From: Bordetella flabilis
GTDB lineage: Bacteria; Pseudomonadota; Gammaproteobacteria; Burkholderiales; Burkholderiaceae_B
Assembly (NCBI RefSeq): GCF_001676725.1
Contig: NZ_CP016172.1
Location: 2,666,001 to 2,730,000 of the forward strand
Length of the DNA: 64,000 nt
Reading direction: 5' to 3'
The notes under the pieces are model-generated. The model made no database searches and was not told where the DNA came from. It saw only the letters and a list, made by a program, of their open reading frames with translations. Shown piece by piece: positions 55,102 to 63,790 of the stretch. Each line of letters opens with the position of its first letter. Position 1 is the first letter of the stretch. The translations under genes and the position numbers were made by a program.

Positions 55102-56067
55102 TCAGCCGGCCGGCGTGGGGTCCGTCAGGCTGGCGCGCAGGCGCGCGGAATCCAGTTTCTTCAGCCACCATTTCAGGGCTTCGCCCTGCGCCGGCGCGCG
55201 CCACGCATAGACGAGCTGCTCGCGCATCTGGCCGTCGCGCGTGGCTTTTTCCATGAGCAGCCCCTGGTCCAGATAGGGCTGGGCCAGCACCCGGGGAATA
55301 TAGCCGCAGCCCACGCCGCGGACCTGTGCGTCGATCTTTGCCTGCATGGTCGGCATGACGACGCGCTGCTGCATATCGAGCAGGTTGCGCGTAAGCGGCG
55401 GCAGGGCGCGCGAGGTGTCCGCCACGACGACGGCGCAGTGCGCGCCGATGTCGGAGGGCGCCAGCGGGTCTTCCACCTTGGCCAGGGGGTGATGCGGCGC
55501 GACGCAGAACACCAGCGTGACCTCGCCCAGGGGCCGCGAGGCGAAGCGTCCAGGGGGCGCGAAGGCCGCGTCCCCGCCGATCAGGAGGTCGGCGCGGCCC
55601 GATGTCATGGCGTCCCAGGTGCCGCTCAGGACTTCGCTGGAGAAGCGCAGCTTGGTTGCGCCACCGACATGCTGGAAGTCCTCGATCAGGTCGTAGAGCG
55701 GCGGCCACGGCAGGACGCCGCTGACGGCGATGCGCAGTTCCGGTTCCCATCCGGTGGCGATGCGCCGCACGCGGCGCGTGAGGTCTTCCATCGACTGCAG
55801 CAGCAGGCGGCCGTCGGCCAGCAGCGCCTGGCCCGCCGGCGTCAGGACGGCCCGGTGGCCGCCACGGTCGAACAGCAGCACGTCGAGCTTGTCTTCCAGG
55901 CCACGTATGGCGTAGGTGACCGCCGAGGGCACTTTGCCCATTTCGCGCGCCGCCTTGGCGAAACTGCCATGGCGGGCGATGGCGTCCACCAATAGCAGCA
56001 GGTCGGGGGTGATCAGGGCATCGGCGCCTGGGACAGGCGCCGCGGAAGAAGCAGGGGAGGAGGGCAC
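55102..56067 (-). CDS. LysR-type transcriptional regulator
   Basis: A 321-residue regulator with an N-terminal winged helix (LLLLVDAIARHGSFAKAAREMGKVPSAVTYAIRGLEDKLDVLLFDR) and an effector domain with two alpha/beta halves. It is divergent from the pirin genes. The start GTG at 56067 is preferred: the longer frame from a TTG at 56136 would swallow a perfect palindrome that looks like its own operator. LysR regulators paired with pirins usually control them. Effector unknown. Confidence 0.85.
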   Translation of the reverse strand: MPSSPASSAAPVPGADALITPDLLLLVDAIARHGSFAKAAREMGKVPSAVTYAIRGLEDKLDVLLFDRGGHRAVLTPAGQALLADGRLLLQSMEDLTRRVRRIATGWEPELRIAVSGVLPWPPLYDLIEDFQHVGGATKLRFSSEVLSGTWDAMTSGRADLLIGGDAAFAPPGRFASRPLGEVTLVFCVAPHHPLAKVEDPLAPSDIGAHCAVVVADTSRALPPLTRNLLDMQQRVVMPTMQAKIDAQVRGVGCGYIPRVLAQPYLDQGLLMEKATRDGQMREQLVYAWRAPAQGEALKWWLKKLDSARLRASLTDPTPAG

Positions 56068-56107
56068 GAAATTTCCGGACGGAGGGCAGCGCACCGCGCG
56101 CGGCAGC

Positions 56108-56126
56108 CATTCAAATTTATTGAATG
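56108..56126. promoter_or_regulatory. Palindrome CATTCAA-N5-TTGAATG, likely LysR operator
   Basis: A perfect seven-base inverted repeat with an ATTTA centre, containing a T-N11-A motif, in the LysR-pirin intergenic region. It is about 40 bp from the LysR start and 85 bp before pirin 1. This is typical for a LysR auto-regulatory and activation site. Confidence 0.65.
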
Positions 56127-56209
56127 ATGTCGTCAAACCGATTCATCCGCAAGCCATGCCCCGGGGCCCAGAATGGTGTTCATCGACACACCACACAGGA
56201 GTTCACGCC

Positions 56210-56908
56210 ATGCTTACCCTGCGACGCAGCGAAGAACGCGGTTATGCCGACCACGGCTGGCTCAAGAGCCACCATACCTTTTCCTTCGCCAGCTATCACG
56301 ACCCGCGCTATATGGGGTTCGGGCCGCTGCGCGTCATCAACGATGACCATATCGCCGCCGGCCGCGGCTTCGGTACGCACGGCCATCGCGACATGGAGAT
56401 CGTGACCTATGTGCTGGAAGGCGCGGTCGCGCACAAGGACAGCATGGGCAATGGCTCGACCATCCGGCCGGGCGACGTGCAGCGCATGAGCGCGGGCCGC
56501 GGTGTGCTGCATTCGGAGTTCAATCCGCAGCCGGATCGCGGGACGCACCTGTTGCAGATCTGGATCGAGCCGGATGTGACCGGCATCGAACCCGAGTACG
56601 AGGAAAAGCGCTTCGACGAGGCCGACAAGCGCGGCCGGCTGCGCCTGGTGGCCTCGCCCGACGGACGCGACGGCTCGGTACGTATCCACCAGGACGCGCG
56701 CCTGTACGTCGGCCTGTTCGACGGGTCGGAAAGCGCCACGGTGTCGCTGGCCGCCGGGCGGCGCGCCTGGGTCCACGTGGCGCGCGGCAGTGTCAGCCTG
56801 AACGGCCAGGCCTTGCAGGCGGGGGACGCCGTGGCGGTCCAGGACGAAAGCGGCATTGCGCTGTCGGACGGTGAAGGCGCCGAAGTCCTGGTGTTCGACC
56901 TGCCCTGA
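56210..56908 (+). CDS. Pirin-family protein 1 (YhhW/quercetinase-like)
   Basis: A 232-residue bicupin. The metal-site residues lie in FGTHGHRDMEIVTYVLEG (two His and Glu) and MSAGRGVLHSEFNP (fourth His). Length and the GYADHGWLKSHHTFSF start match E. coli YhhW, a quercetin 2,3-dioxygenase in vitro. In vivo roles of pirins are mostly unknown. The ribosome site AGGAG is eight bases before the ATG. Confidence 0.9.
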   Translation: MLTLRRSEERGYADHGWLKSHHTFSFASYHDPRYMGFGPLRVINDDHIAAGRGFGTHGHRDMEIVTYVLEGAVAHKDSMGNGSTIRPGDVQRMSAGRGVLHSEFNPQPDRGTHLLQIWIEPDVTGIEPEYEEKRFDEADKRGRLRLVASPDGRDGSVRIHQDARLYVGLFDGSESATVSLAAGRRAWVHVARGSVSLNGQALQAGDAVAVQDESGIALSDGEGAEVLVFDLP

Positions 56909-56927
56909 CTGCAGAATGACCTCCGGT

Positions 56928-56951
56928 GACAGGGAAGCTTGCTTCCCTGTC
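56928..56951 (+). repeat. Perfect hairpin between the two pirin genes
   Basis: GACAGGGAAGC and GCTTCCCTGTC, 11-bp arms around TT, 19 bp after pirin 1 and 27 bp before pirin 2. There is no T-run. It may be a processing or stability element that sets the ratio of the two proteins. Confidence 0.6.
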
Positions 56952-56978
56952 GGATCCCCTTGCTTGCGGAGCCTCTTC

Positions 56979-57905
56979 ATGTCCCAGCTCACCCCCCGCT
57001 ACGCGCCCCCCATTGAAACGGTGGTCGTGCCCCGCACCAGCGATATCGGCAACTTCGAAGTGCGGCGCGCCTTGCCGTCGCGGGAGCGCCGCACCGTCGG
57101 CCCGTTCGTCTTCCTGGACGAGATGGGCCCGGCTGTCCTGCCGGCGGGCGCCGGGATCGATGTGCGGCCGCACCCGCACATCGGCCTGTCCACCGTGACC
57201 TACCTGTACGAGGGCGCCATCGTGCACCGCGACGGCGCGGGCCATGTGCAGACCATCCTGCCCGGGGAGGTCAACTGGATGACGGCCGGGCGCGGCATCG
57301 TCCATTCGGAGCGTTCATCGGCCGCCAGCCGCGCGCAACCGCAAGGGCTGGCCGGCTTGCAGGCATGGGTCGCGCTGCCCGCCAGCCATGAGGAAACCGA
57401 CCCGGGTTTCGCCCACTACGGCCGCGATGCGCAGGCCGTGGCCGAGGGCGAGGGCGTGCGCGCGCAGATCATCGCCGGATCGCTGTTCGGGCAGACTTCC
57501 TCGGTACCGTCCCTGTCTCCGCTTTTTTTCGGCGACGTGACGCTGGCGCCGGGCGCCCGCCTGGATCTGGCGCCCGAATATGAGGAAAGGGCTGCCTACG
57601 TGGCCGTGGGCGCAGTGGAAATCGAAGGCCAACGTTTCGATGCGGGGCGGCTGGTGGTATTCGCGCCGGGCCGGCCCGTGAGCTTCCGCGCCCTCGGTGA
57701 CGCGCGTATTGCCCTGCTGGGCGGCGAGCCGCTGGACGGTCCGCGCTACCTGTGGTGGAACTTCGTGTCCAGCCGGCGCGACCGCATCGCCCAGGCGCGC
57801 GAGGACTGGACGCGCGACCGCTTCGGCCAGAGCGTGCCGGAGGACACCACGGAATTCATACCGGCGCCGCCGCTGCCCGCGCTGGCGCCCGCCAGGCAGG
57901 GTTAG
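56979..57905 (+). CDS. Pirin-family protein 2
   Basis: A second bicupin of 308 residues, longer than pirin 1. PHPHIGLSTVTYLYEGAIVHRDGAG and MTAGRGIVHSERS carry the metal-binding His and Glu residues. FEVRRALPSRERRTVGPFVFLDEMGP is the characteristic pirin start. The C-terminal part (EPLDGPRYLWWNFVSS) marks the classical pirin group. GGAG lies seven bases before the ATG. Probably co-transcribed with pirin 1. Confidence 0.9.
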   Translation: MSQLTPRYAPPIETVVVPRTSDIGNFEVRRALPSRERRTVGPFVFLDEMGPAVLPAGAGIDVRPHPHIGLSTVTYLYEGAIVHRDGAGHVQTILPGEVNWMTAGRGIVHSERSSAASRAQPQGLAGLQAWVALPASHEETDPGFAHYGRDAQAVAEGEGVRAQIIAGSLFGQTSSVPSLSPLFFGDVTLAPGARLDLAPEYEERAAYVAVGAVEIEGQRFDAGRLVVFAPGRPVSFRALGDARIALLGGEPLDGPRYLWWNFVSSRRDRIAQAREDWTRDRFGQSVPEDTTEFIPAPPLPALAPARQG

Positions 57906-57974
57906 CCCAGGGCCGCGCGCGCCGGTTTGCCGATATGATGCGTTGGCTGTCAAAACGCTTACACGGAGGCAATG

Positions 57975-58946
57975 ATGCGAATATCGGCGAAGTGGCTTTC
58001 CACGGTCGCGATGCTGGCGGCCGGCTTGTGCGCAGTGGCGTCGGCGGCGGATTTCCCCACCCGGCAGATCACCTTCATCGTGCCGTATACGCCCGGCGGG
58101 ACCACCGACATCGTGGCCCGTACGGTGGGGCAGAAACTCACCGAACGGTTCGGCCACCCCGTGGTCGTTGAAAACCGCCCTGGCGCCGGCGGCAACATCG
58201 GCATGGAGGCCGTCGCCAAGGCGGCGCCGGACGGCTATACCATCGGCCTGGGCGCCATCTCGACCAATGCCTTGAATCCCTTCGTCTATCCGTCCATGCC
58301 TTTCGACCCTACCAAGGCATTCACGGGCATCAGCATGCTGGGCACCTCCACCATCGTGCTGGATGTCGGTCCGCGCCTGCCGGTGGACAGCGTGGCGCAA
58401 CTGATCGACTACGCCCGCAAGCACCCTGGACTGGGTTACGGCACGCCGGGCGCCGGCACGTCCATGCACCTGGCCGGCATCATGTTCGACCAGCTGACCG
58501 GCGCGGGGCTGCAGCACGTCCCCTACAAGGGCAGTTCGCAGGCGCTCAACGACATGCTCGGCGGCCATGTCGACATGCTGTTCGACAACCTGCCTGCCTC
58601 GCTGCCGCATATCAAGGCGGGCAAGATCAAGGCCCTGGCCGTCACCGGCAGCAAGCGTTCGCCGGTACTGCCCGATGTCCCCACGCTGAAGGAGCTGGGC
58701 TATGCGGGCGCGGTGGTCGATCCCTGGTTCGCCGTCTACGGGCCGGCAGGCATGCCGCCTGAAGTCACCAGGACGCTGAGCGCCGGTTTCCAGTGGGCGC
58801 TGGCCTTGCCCGACGTCAGGCAAAAGCTGGAGCAGGCCGGCTTCGCGCCCTCCGGTTCTTCGCCGGAAGAGGTGGAAAAGCTGACCCGCAGCCAATACCA
58901 GACCTTCGAGGCCCTGTCGCGCAAGGTCAAGCTGCGGGCCGATTGA
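57975..58946 (+). CDS. Bug-type solute receptor 2 (TctC family)
   Basis: Periplasmic binding protein, 323 residues. Signal peptide MRISAKWLSTVAMLAAGLCAVASAA; family landmarks ITFIVPYTPGGTTDIVART, VVVENRPGAGGNIGMEAVA, PDGYTIGLG, VPYKGSSQALNDMLGGHVD and YGPAGMP. The ATG at 57975 is five bases from GGAGG; the ATG three bases earlier is too close. It is an orphan with no TctAB in view. Ligand unknown, probably a carboxylate. Confidence 0.9.
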   Translation: MRISAKWLSTVAMLAAGLCAVASAADFPTRQITFIVPYTPGGTTDIVARTVGQKLTERFGHPVVVENRPGAGGNIGMEAVAKAAPDGYTIGLGAISTNALNPFVYPSMPFDPTKAFTGISMLGTSTIVLDVGPRLPVDSVAQLIDYARKHPGLGYGTPGAGTSMHLAGIMFDQLTGAGLQHVPYKGSSQALNDMLGGHVDMLFDNLPASLPHIKAGKIKALAVTGSKRSPVLPDVPTLKELGYAGAVVDPWFAVYGPAGMPPEVTRTLSAGFQWALALPDVRQKLEQAGFAPSGSSPEEVEKLTRSQYQTFEALSRKVKLRAD

Positions 58947-58988
58947 ACCCCGGGCGCGGTGCCGGCGCGAGGATGCCGGTGGGATACT

Positions 58989-59019
58989 GGAATCGCGCAG
59001 GAATCGCGATGGAATCGTG
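58989..59019. repeat. Three tandem GGAATCGYG motifs, 11-bp period
   Basis: GGAATCGCG, GGAATCGCG and GGAATCGTG occur with an exact 11-bp period in the 132-bp gap between the convergent Bug and iron ABC genes. The spacing of one helical turn could suit protein binding, but may be chance slippage. No clear terminator was found in this gap. Confidence 0.45.
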
Positions 59020-59078
59020 CTGCAACCCGGTGGGGACCGCGCCGGATTCGCGTTGGGACCGCGCTGCCGCGCGCGATG

Positions 59079-59876
59079 TCAGGCCGCGGCGGCGGGGGGC
59101 CTGGCGCCGCGCGCGTACGCAGCGGCGCGCCGTTCCGCAAGCGCTTCGCGGCGGATGAAGTCGGCCACTGCTGGCGTGGCCGGATGATGGCGCAGGTTGT
59201 AGGGCGTATCCCACTGCGCGATCCGGCCTTCCGCCATGACGCCGATGCGGTCGGCGATGGCGAAGGCCTCGGCCTGGTCATGGGTGACCAGCATCGCCGT
59301 GTGGCCGGTGTGCTTGAGGATGTCGCGCACCTCGAAGGCCAGCCGTTCGCGCGCATCCGCGTCCAGATTCGAAAACGGCTCGTCCAGCAGCAGCAGCTCG
59401 GGCGAGGGCGCCAGGGCGCGCGCCAGCGCGACCCGTTGCTGCTGCCCGCCGGACAGCTCGTGCGGATAGCTGTCCGCCGCGTGGGCCAGGCCGACCAGGT
59501 CCAGCATTTCGTCGACGCGGCGCCTGCACTCGTCGCGCGGCATGCGGCGCAGGCCGAAGCCGACGTTGCGGCGTACCGTCAGGTGCGGGAACAGGGCATA
59601 GTCCTGGAACATCATGCCTACGCGCCGGCGTTCGGGCGCGACGGAGGAGGTGGCGCTGGACAGGACCGCGCCGTCGAGAAGAATGCGGCCGGCCACCGGC
59701 GGTTCGAAGCCCGCGATGGCGCGCAGCACCGTCGTCTTGCCGCAGCCAGAGGCCCCCAGCAGGCAGCCGATGTGGCCGCCGGGCAGCGTCAGGCTCAGGT
59801 CATCGACCACACGCCGCGGGCCACGCGGGGTGTCATAGGCGAGGCCGAGTTGATCGAGTTCGAGCGTGGCGGTCAT
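59079..59876 (-). CDS. Iron ABC transporter ATPase (FbpC-like)
   Basis: ATPase of 265 residues. Walker A GASGCGKTT (about 41-49), FQDYALFPHLTVRRNVGFGL, signature [16 protein letters not shown], Walker B LLLLDEPFSNLD, switch VTHDQAEA. These features fit the FbpC/spermidine subfamily. The C-terminal extension is short and Ala-rich. It overlaps the permease gene by four bases. Together with the next two genes it imports ferric iron. Confidence 0.9.
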   Translation of the reverse strand: MTATLELDQLGLAYDTPRGPRRVVDDLSLTLPGGHIGCLLGASGCGKTTVLRAIAGFEPPVAGRILLDGAVLSSATSSVAPERRRVGMMFQDYALFPHLTVRRNVGFGLRRMPRDECRRRVDEMLDLVGLAHAADSYPHELSGGQQQRVALARALAPSPELLLLDEPFSNLDADARERLAFEVRDILKHTGHTAMLVTHDQAEAFAIADRIGVMAEGRIAQWDTPYNLRHHPATPAVADFIRREALAERRAAAYARGARPPAAAA

Positions 59877-61537
59877 GATGCGGGATGTCCGGTATAGCGG
59901 GCGCTGGCCGCGCCCGCCGGTGCGCGCGGCAGTTTTTCCTGGCCGCGCGCCAGCAGGATGACCGGCAGCAGTCCGGCCGCCACGATGCCCAGCGCCGCCA
60001 CGGCGCCTTCTTCGTAGGTGCCGCGGGCCGCCTCGCCGTACAGCCAGGTCGCCAGCGTGTCGAAATTCATCGGCCGCAGCAGCAGGGTGGCGGGCAGCTC
60101 TTTCATTGCGTCGACGAAGACGAGTAGCGCAGCCGCGGCCATGGCCGGCCGCAGCAGCGGCAGGTGTACGCGTCGCAGCGTCCCGCCCGGCGTTTCGCCG
60201 AGCAGGCGCGCTGCCTGTTCCAGTGACGCGGGGATGCGCGCCAGCCCGGCCTCCAGGCCGCCGGCCGCGATGGCGAGGAAGCGGATGCTATAGGCGCAAA
60301 CCAGCGCCGCCGCCGATCCCATCAGCACCAGGCCTGTCGTTCCGACCGTGGCCGAGAGTGCGCGGTCGAACAGGCTGAAGGGGGTCAGCAGGCCGATGGC
60401 GAGCACAGTGCCGGGCACCGCATAGCCCAGTCCGGCGAGCCGCGCATACGCCTGCGCCAGCCTGCCGCGGGCGCTTTCCCGCGTGGCGCGCGCGGCCCAT
60501 GCCACCACCATGCCGCAGCCCAGCGTAACCACGGTGGCGATGCTCGCGATGGCCAGGGTATTGCCCGCCGCCGCCCAGAGCTGGCGCGAGACGCCGCCCA
60601 CCAGGTGCAGGCGCTTCTGCACCTCCCAAAGCAGGTATAGCGCCGGCGCGGCGAAGCCCAGCGTCACCGGGATGGCGCCCAGCAGGGCGGCCAGCGCGGC
60701 GCGCCAGCCTTGCAGGCGCACGGGCTGCATCGGCCGCATGCGCTGCGCGGTCGCGTAGCGTTGCCGCCGGCGCCCATGGCGTTCGAGCAGGATCAGGCCC
60801 ACCACGATCAGCAGCATGGTCAGCGCGATCTGCGCCGCCGAGGCCAGATCCGAACGGGTGACCCAGGTGGTATAGACCGAGACCGTCAAGGTTTGCACGC
60901 CCAGGAATTCCGAGGCGCCGATGTCATTCAATGTTTCGAGCAAGGCCAGGCTGACGCCCACCGCGATGGCCGGGCGGGCCATGGGCAGCGCCACGCGCCA
61001 GAACGCGCCGATGCGTCCTTCGCCCAGCGTGCGGGCGGCTTCCAGCATGTTGGCGGCCTGCGTCATGAACATGGCGCGGGTGCTCAGGTAGACGTAGGGA
61101 TAGAGCGCGAAGCCCAGCACGAAAATCGCGCCGGGCAGCGAGCGCAGTTCGGGCAAGCGGAACTGGCGCGGACTGTCATAGCCGAGCAGCGCGCGGATCG
61201 CGCCCTGCACCGGCCCGATGGGGTGCAGCAGGTCCAGATAGGCGAAGGCGACGATATAGGTCGGCACCGCCAGCGGCAGCAGCAAGGCCCAGCTCAGTAT
61301 GCGGCGGCCGCGGAATTCATAGGCGCTGACCAGCCAGGCGCTCCCCGTGCCCAGCAGCGCGGCCAGCACGCCCACGCCCAACAGCAGCAGGCCGGTATTG
61401 GAGGCGGCCTGGGGCAGCACATAGGCTGCCAGGTGCGCCCAGTGGCCGGCGTCGGTCCCCAGCGCCTGCCAACCCAGCGCCGCCAACGGGGCGCAGACGA
61501 CCAGCGCGATCAGAGCCGCGCCCCATGACCAGGCCAT
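59873..61537 (-). CDS. Iron ABC transporter permease (FbpB-like)
   Basis: A 554-residue inner-membrane protein made of two fused permease halves with about twelve hydrophobic helices in all. Each half has an EAA-type loop: EAARTLGEGRIGAFWRVALPMARPAIAVG in the first and EQAARLLGETPGGTLRRVHLPLLRPAMAAA in the second. This duplicated form is typical of FbpB/SfuB ferric transporters. Its ATG overlaps the binding-protein stop (TGATG). Confidence 0.92.
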   Translation of the reverse strand: MAWSWGAALIALVVCAPLAALGWQALGTDAGHWAHLAAYVLPQAASNTGLLLLGVGVLAALLGTGSAWLVSAYEFRGRRILSWALLLPLAVPTYIVAFAYLDLLHPIGPVQGAIRALLGYDSPRQFRLPELRSLPGAIFVLGFALYPYVYLSTRAMFMTQAANMLEAARTLGEGRIGAFWRVALPMARPAIAVGVSLALLETLNDIGASEFLGVQTLTVSVYTTWVTRSDLASAAQIALTMLLIVVGLILLERHGRRRQRYATAQRMRPMQPVRLQGWRAALAALLGAIPVTLGFAAPALYLLWEVQKRLHLVGGVSRQLWAAAGNTLAIASIATVVTLGCGMVVAWAARATRESARGRLAQAYARLAGLGYAVPGTVLAIGLLTPFSLFDRALSATVGTTGLVLMGSAAALVCAYSIRFLAIAAGGLEAGLARIPASLEQAARLLGETPGGTLRRVHLPLLRPAMAAAALLVFVDAMKELPATLLLRPMNFDTLATWLYGEAARGTYEEGAVAALGIVAAGLLPVILLARGQEKLPRAPAGAASARYTGHPAS

Positions 61538-62580
61538 CAGTTGTCAAAGCCCACCTTATCGACGAGCTCGCTCGCTTGTTTGCGGTACTTGGCGATTTCC
61601 GCGACGGACAGCCCGTCCACCTTCAGCGGGCCGAAGCTTTCCACGACCGGGTCCAGCTTGACGCCGCTGCGGACGGGGTATTCGTAATTCGCCTGTGCAT
61701 ACAAGGCCTGCGCGGGCGCCGATACCAGGTATTCGAGCAGCTTGACCGCGCCTTCCTTGTGCGGGGCATGGCGCGCGACCGCCGCGCCGCTGATATTCAC
61801 GTGCGTGCCGCCGTCCTTGGCCTTGGCGAAGGTGGGGCGCACCACCTTGATGGCATCGCCCCATTTGCGCGCGTCGGTGCCGGGCTGCGCGTTCTTCATG
61901 TGGCCGACGTAATACGCGTTGGCCAGGCCGATATCGCAGATGCCGCCAAGGATGTCGCGCGCCACGTCGCGATCGCCGCCGGCGGCCTTGCGCGCCAGAT
62001 TGGCCTTGACGCCGCGCAGCCATTTTTCAGTGGCCTCGGCGCCGTCGTGGGCGATCATGGCTGCGATCAGCCCGGTGTTGTAGGGATGCTGGCCGGATCG
62101 GATGCACACCTTGCCCTTCCACTTCGGATCGGCCAGGTCTTCGTAGTGGAAGCTGGACAGCGGCAGGTCCTTTTCGACGTACAGCACGCGATCGCGCAGG
62201 GACAGGGCATACCACGCGCCATTCGCCCCGCGCAGATTGGCGGGCACTGCGGATTCGAGCGCGCGGGATGGCGCGGCCTGCGTCACGCCGCCGTCCACCA
62301 GATCCAGCAGATTGCCGATGTCGACGGTCATCAGCACATCGGCGGGCGACTTGTCTCCCTCGGCCTTGACGCGCTCCAGCAGCCCGTCCTTGACGAACAC
62401 GGTGTTCACCTTGACGCCGCTTTCCTTGGTATAGGCATCCAGCAGGGGCTGGATCAGCTTGGGTTCGCGCGTCGTATACAGCGTGACCTCGTCGGCCGCC
62501 AGCGCAGGCGCCGCGTATACCGCGCCGGCCAGGCACAAGGCGCCGAAAACGTTCGAAAGAGGAGAGCGTAGGAATTTCAT
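61537..62580 (-). CDS. Ferric-iron periplasmic binding protein (FbpA/FutA-like)
   Basis: Periplasmic binding protein of 347 residues with a signal peptide (MKFLRSPLSNVFGALCLAG to PALA). The iron-binding Tyr pair is present at Tyr223-Tyr224 (NAYYVGHMK), with LYTTREPKLIQPLLDAYTKESG at the start and RSGQHPYNTGLIAAMI. It captures Fe3+ for the FbpBC importer downstream. A Fur box lies about 50 bp before its start, so it should be iron-repressed. Confidence 0.92.
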   Translation of the reverse strand: MKFLRSPLSNVFGALCLAGAVYAAPALAADEVTLYTTREPKLIQPLLDAYTKESGVKVNTVFVKDGLLERVKAEGDKSPADVLMTVDIGNLLDLVDGGVTQAAPSRALESAVPANLRGANGAWYALSLRDRVLYVEKDLPLSSFHYEDLADPKWKGKVCIRSGQHPYNTGLIAAMIAHDGAEATEKWLRGVKANLARKAAGGDRDVARDILGGICDIGLANAYYVGHMKNAQPGTDARKWGDAIKVVRPTFAKAKDGGTHVNISGAAVARHAPHKEGAVKLLEYLVSAPAQALYAQANYEYPVRSGVKLDPVVESFGPLKVDGLSVAEIAKYRKQASELVDKVGFDN

Positions 62581-62628
62581 TGCGTGTGGCTCCGTGTCGG
62601 CCGACCGCCCGCGTGCGGCCAGCGGACT

Positions 62629-62647
62629 GTTAACGAAAATTATTATC
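62629..62647 (-). promoter_or_regulatory. Fur box of the FbpA operon
   Basis: On the minus strand GATAATAATTTTCGTTAAC matches the 19-bp Fur consensus GATAATGATAATCATTATC at 14 positions. It lies 49 bases upstream of the fbpA-type start, where it would overlap the promoter. Confidence 0.75.
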
Positions 62648-62776
62648 AGTCACCGAAAGCGGGAAGATAGCAAGAATCAACCGTTCATTCAACTGAATGT
62701 CAGGCGCGTCATGGGTCCGAGCGGCCGGGCGATGGGCCACGGTTGCGTCCGGATGTCGGGCGCCGTTGCATCGGTT

Positions 62777-62807
62777 ATTTGCTAACAACAAATCTGTTGG
62801 CGCAAAT
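62777..62807. promoter_or_regulatory. Imperfect inverted repeat upstream of fpr
   Basis: ATTTGC (62777-62782) mirrors GCAAAT (62802-62807), and AACA (62784-62787) mirrors TGTT (62795-62798). The repeat ends about 20 bp upstream of the likely -35 of fpr. It may bind an oxidative-stress regulator, since fpr genes are often so controlled; this is inference. Confidence 0.4.
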
Positions 62808-62825
62808 ATGCCAAAACCTGCCCAG

Positions 62826-62856
62826 TTGAGAAGCCTTATCAACAAAACCGTATAAA
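62826..62856 (+). promoter_or_regulatory. Candidate fpr promoter
   Basis: TTGAGA (62826-62831) and TATAAA (62851-62856) with a 19-bp spacer, somewhat long for sigma70, which may leave the promoter dependent on an activator that twists the DNA. Confidence 0.45.
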
Positions 62857-62948
62857 ATCGGGACTTACCCCAATCTGGACGGCTTCCTTTTTTCGCCGTC
62901 CGGCGGCCGCGGTCACAGAGCGCTGCCGCGCCACACCTTTCGATCCCT

Positions 62949-63725
62949 ATGGCAGCCTTCAATACCGAGCGCGTCCTCAGCGTGCACCACTGGAACGACA
63001 CCCTTTTTTCCTTCAAGACTACCCGCGATGCGGCGCTGCGCTTCCATAACGGCCATTTCGTCATGATCGGCCTGGAAGTGGACGGCAAGCCCTTGCTGCG
63101 CGCGTACAGCATCGCCAGCGCCAACTACGAGGAAAACCTGGAATTCCTCAGCATCAAGGTGCCGGACGGCCCCTTGACGTCCCGGCTGCAGCATTTGAAG
63201 GAAGGCGACACCATCCTGGTCAGCCGCAAGCCGGTCGGCACTCTGGTGGTTGACGATCTCAAGCCGGGCAAGCACCTGTACCTGTTCGGCACGGGCACCG
63301 GGCTCGCGCCGTTCATGAGCATCATCAAGGATCCGGACATCTACGACCGCTTCGAGAAAGTCGTCCTGGTGCACGGCGTGCGCTGGAAGAGCGAACTCGC
63401 CTATGCGGACTACATCCAGAACGAACTGCCCGCCAACGAGTTCTTCGGCGACATGGTCAACGGCAAGCTGGTCTACTACCCGACGGTGACCCGCGAGCCT
63501 TTCCGCAACCAGGGCCGTATCACGCAACTGGTGGAGAACGGCAAGCTGTTCCAGGACATCGGCCTGCCGCCGCTGGACCCGGCGGTGGACCGCGCCATGA
63601 TTTGCGGCAGCCCGCACATGCTGGCCGACATCAGCGCCATGCTGAACGATCGCGGCTTCGTCGTGTCCCCCGGCGTGGGCCAGCCCGGGGATTACGTGGT
63701 CGAACGCGCCTTCGTGGAAAAGTAA
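62949..63725 (+). CDS. fpr: Ferredoxin-NADP+ reductase
   Basis: FAD enzyme of 258 residues that exchanges electrons between NADPH and ferredoxin or flavodoxin. FAD site RAYSIAS (51-57) and VPDGPLTSRLQHLKEGD; NADP site LFGTGTGLAPFMSI; CGSPHML; and the C-terminal VERAFVEK typical of the bacterial subclass I group. It can help in oxidative stress and in iron release. Single gene with its own control region; a hairpin follows. Confidence 0.95.
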   Translation: MAAFNTERVLSVHHWNDTLFSFKTTRDAALRFHNGHFVMIGLEVDGKPLLRAYSIASANYEENLEFLSIKVPDGPLTSRLQHLKEGDTILVSRKPVGTLVVDDLKPGKHLYLFGTGTGLAPFMSIIKDPDIYDRFEKVVLVHGVRWKSELAYADYIQNELPANEFFGDMVNGKLVYYPTVTREPFRNQGRITQLVENGKLFQDIGLPPLDPAVDRAMICGSPHMLADISAMLNDRGFVVSPGVGQPGDYVVERAFVEK

Positions 63726-63752
63726 GCCCGCGTCGGCCCAACCCGCATCGAT

Positions 63753-63783
63753 GCGCCGTCGGGGCAAGCCCGCCCGACGGCGC
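63753..63783. terminator. Hairpin between convergent fpr and Bug gene
   Basis: GCGCCGTCGGG and CCCGACGGCGC are perfect 11-bp arms around a nine-base loop, eight bases before the end of the Bug gene. It lacks T-runs but fits a shared transcription end. Confidence 0.55.
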
Positions 63784-63790
63784 GGCGTGC

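Larger units (their letters stand above)
62648..62948. other. AT-rich divergent control region of fbpA-type operon and fpr
   Basis: The 368 bases between the iron binding protein and fpr hold no gene. They contain the Fur box, an inverted repeat at 62777-62807 and a likely fpr promoter at 62826-62856. AT content is clearly above the window average. Confidence 0.5.

Noticed and set aside
56068..56136. Longer LysR start at the TTG 56136
   Set aside because: It would place a perfect palindromic operator inside the gene and adds residues before the winged helix that the family lacks.
58959..59897. Plus-strand open frame opposite the iron ABC ATPase
   Set aside because: It is antisense to a gene with all ATPase motifs and lacks any domain or ribosome site.
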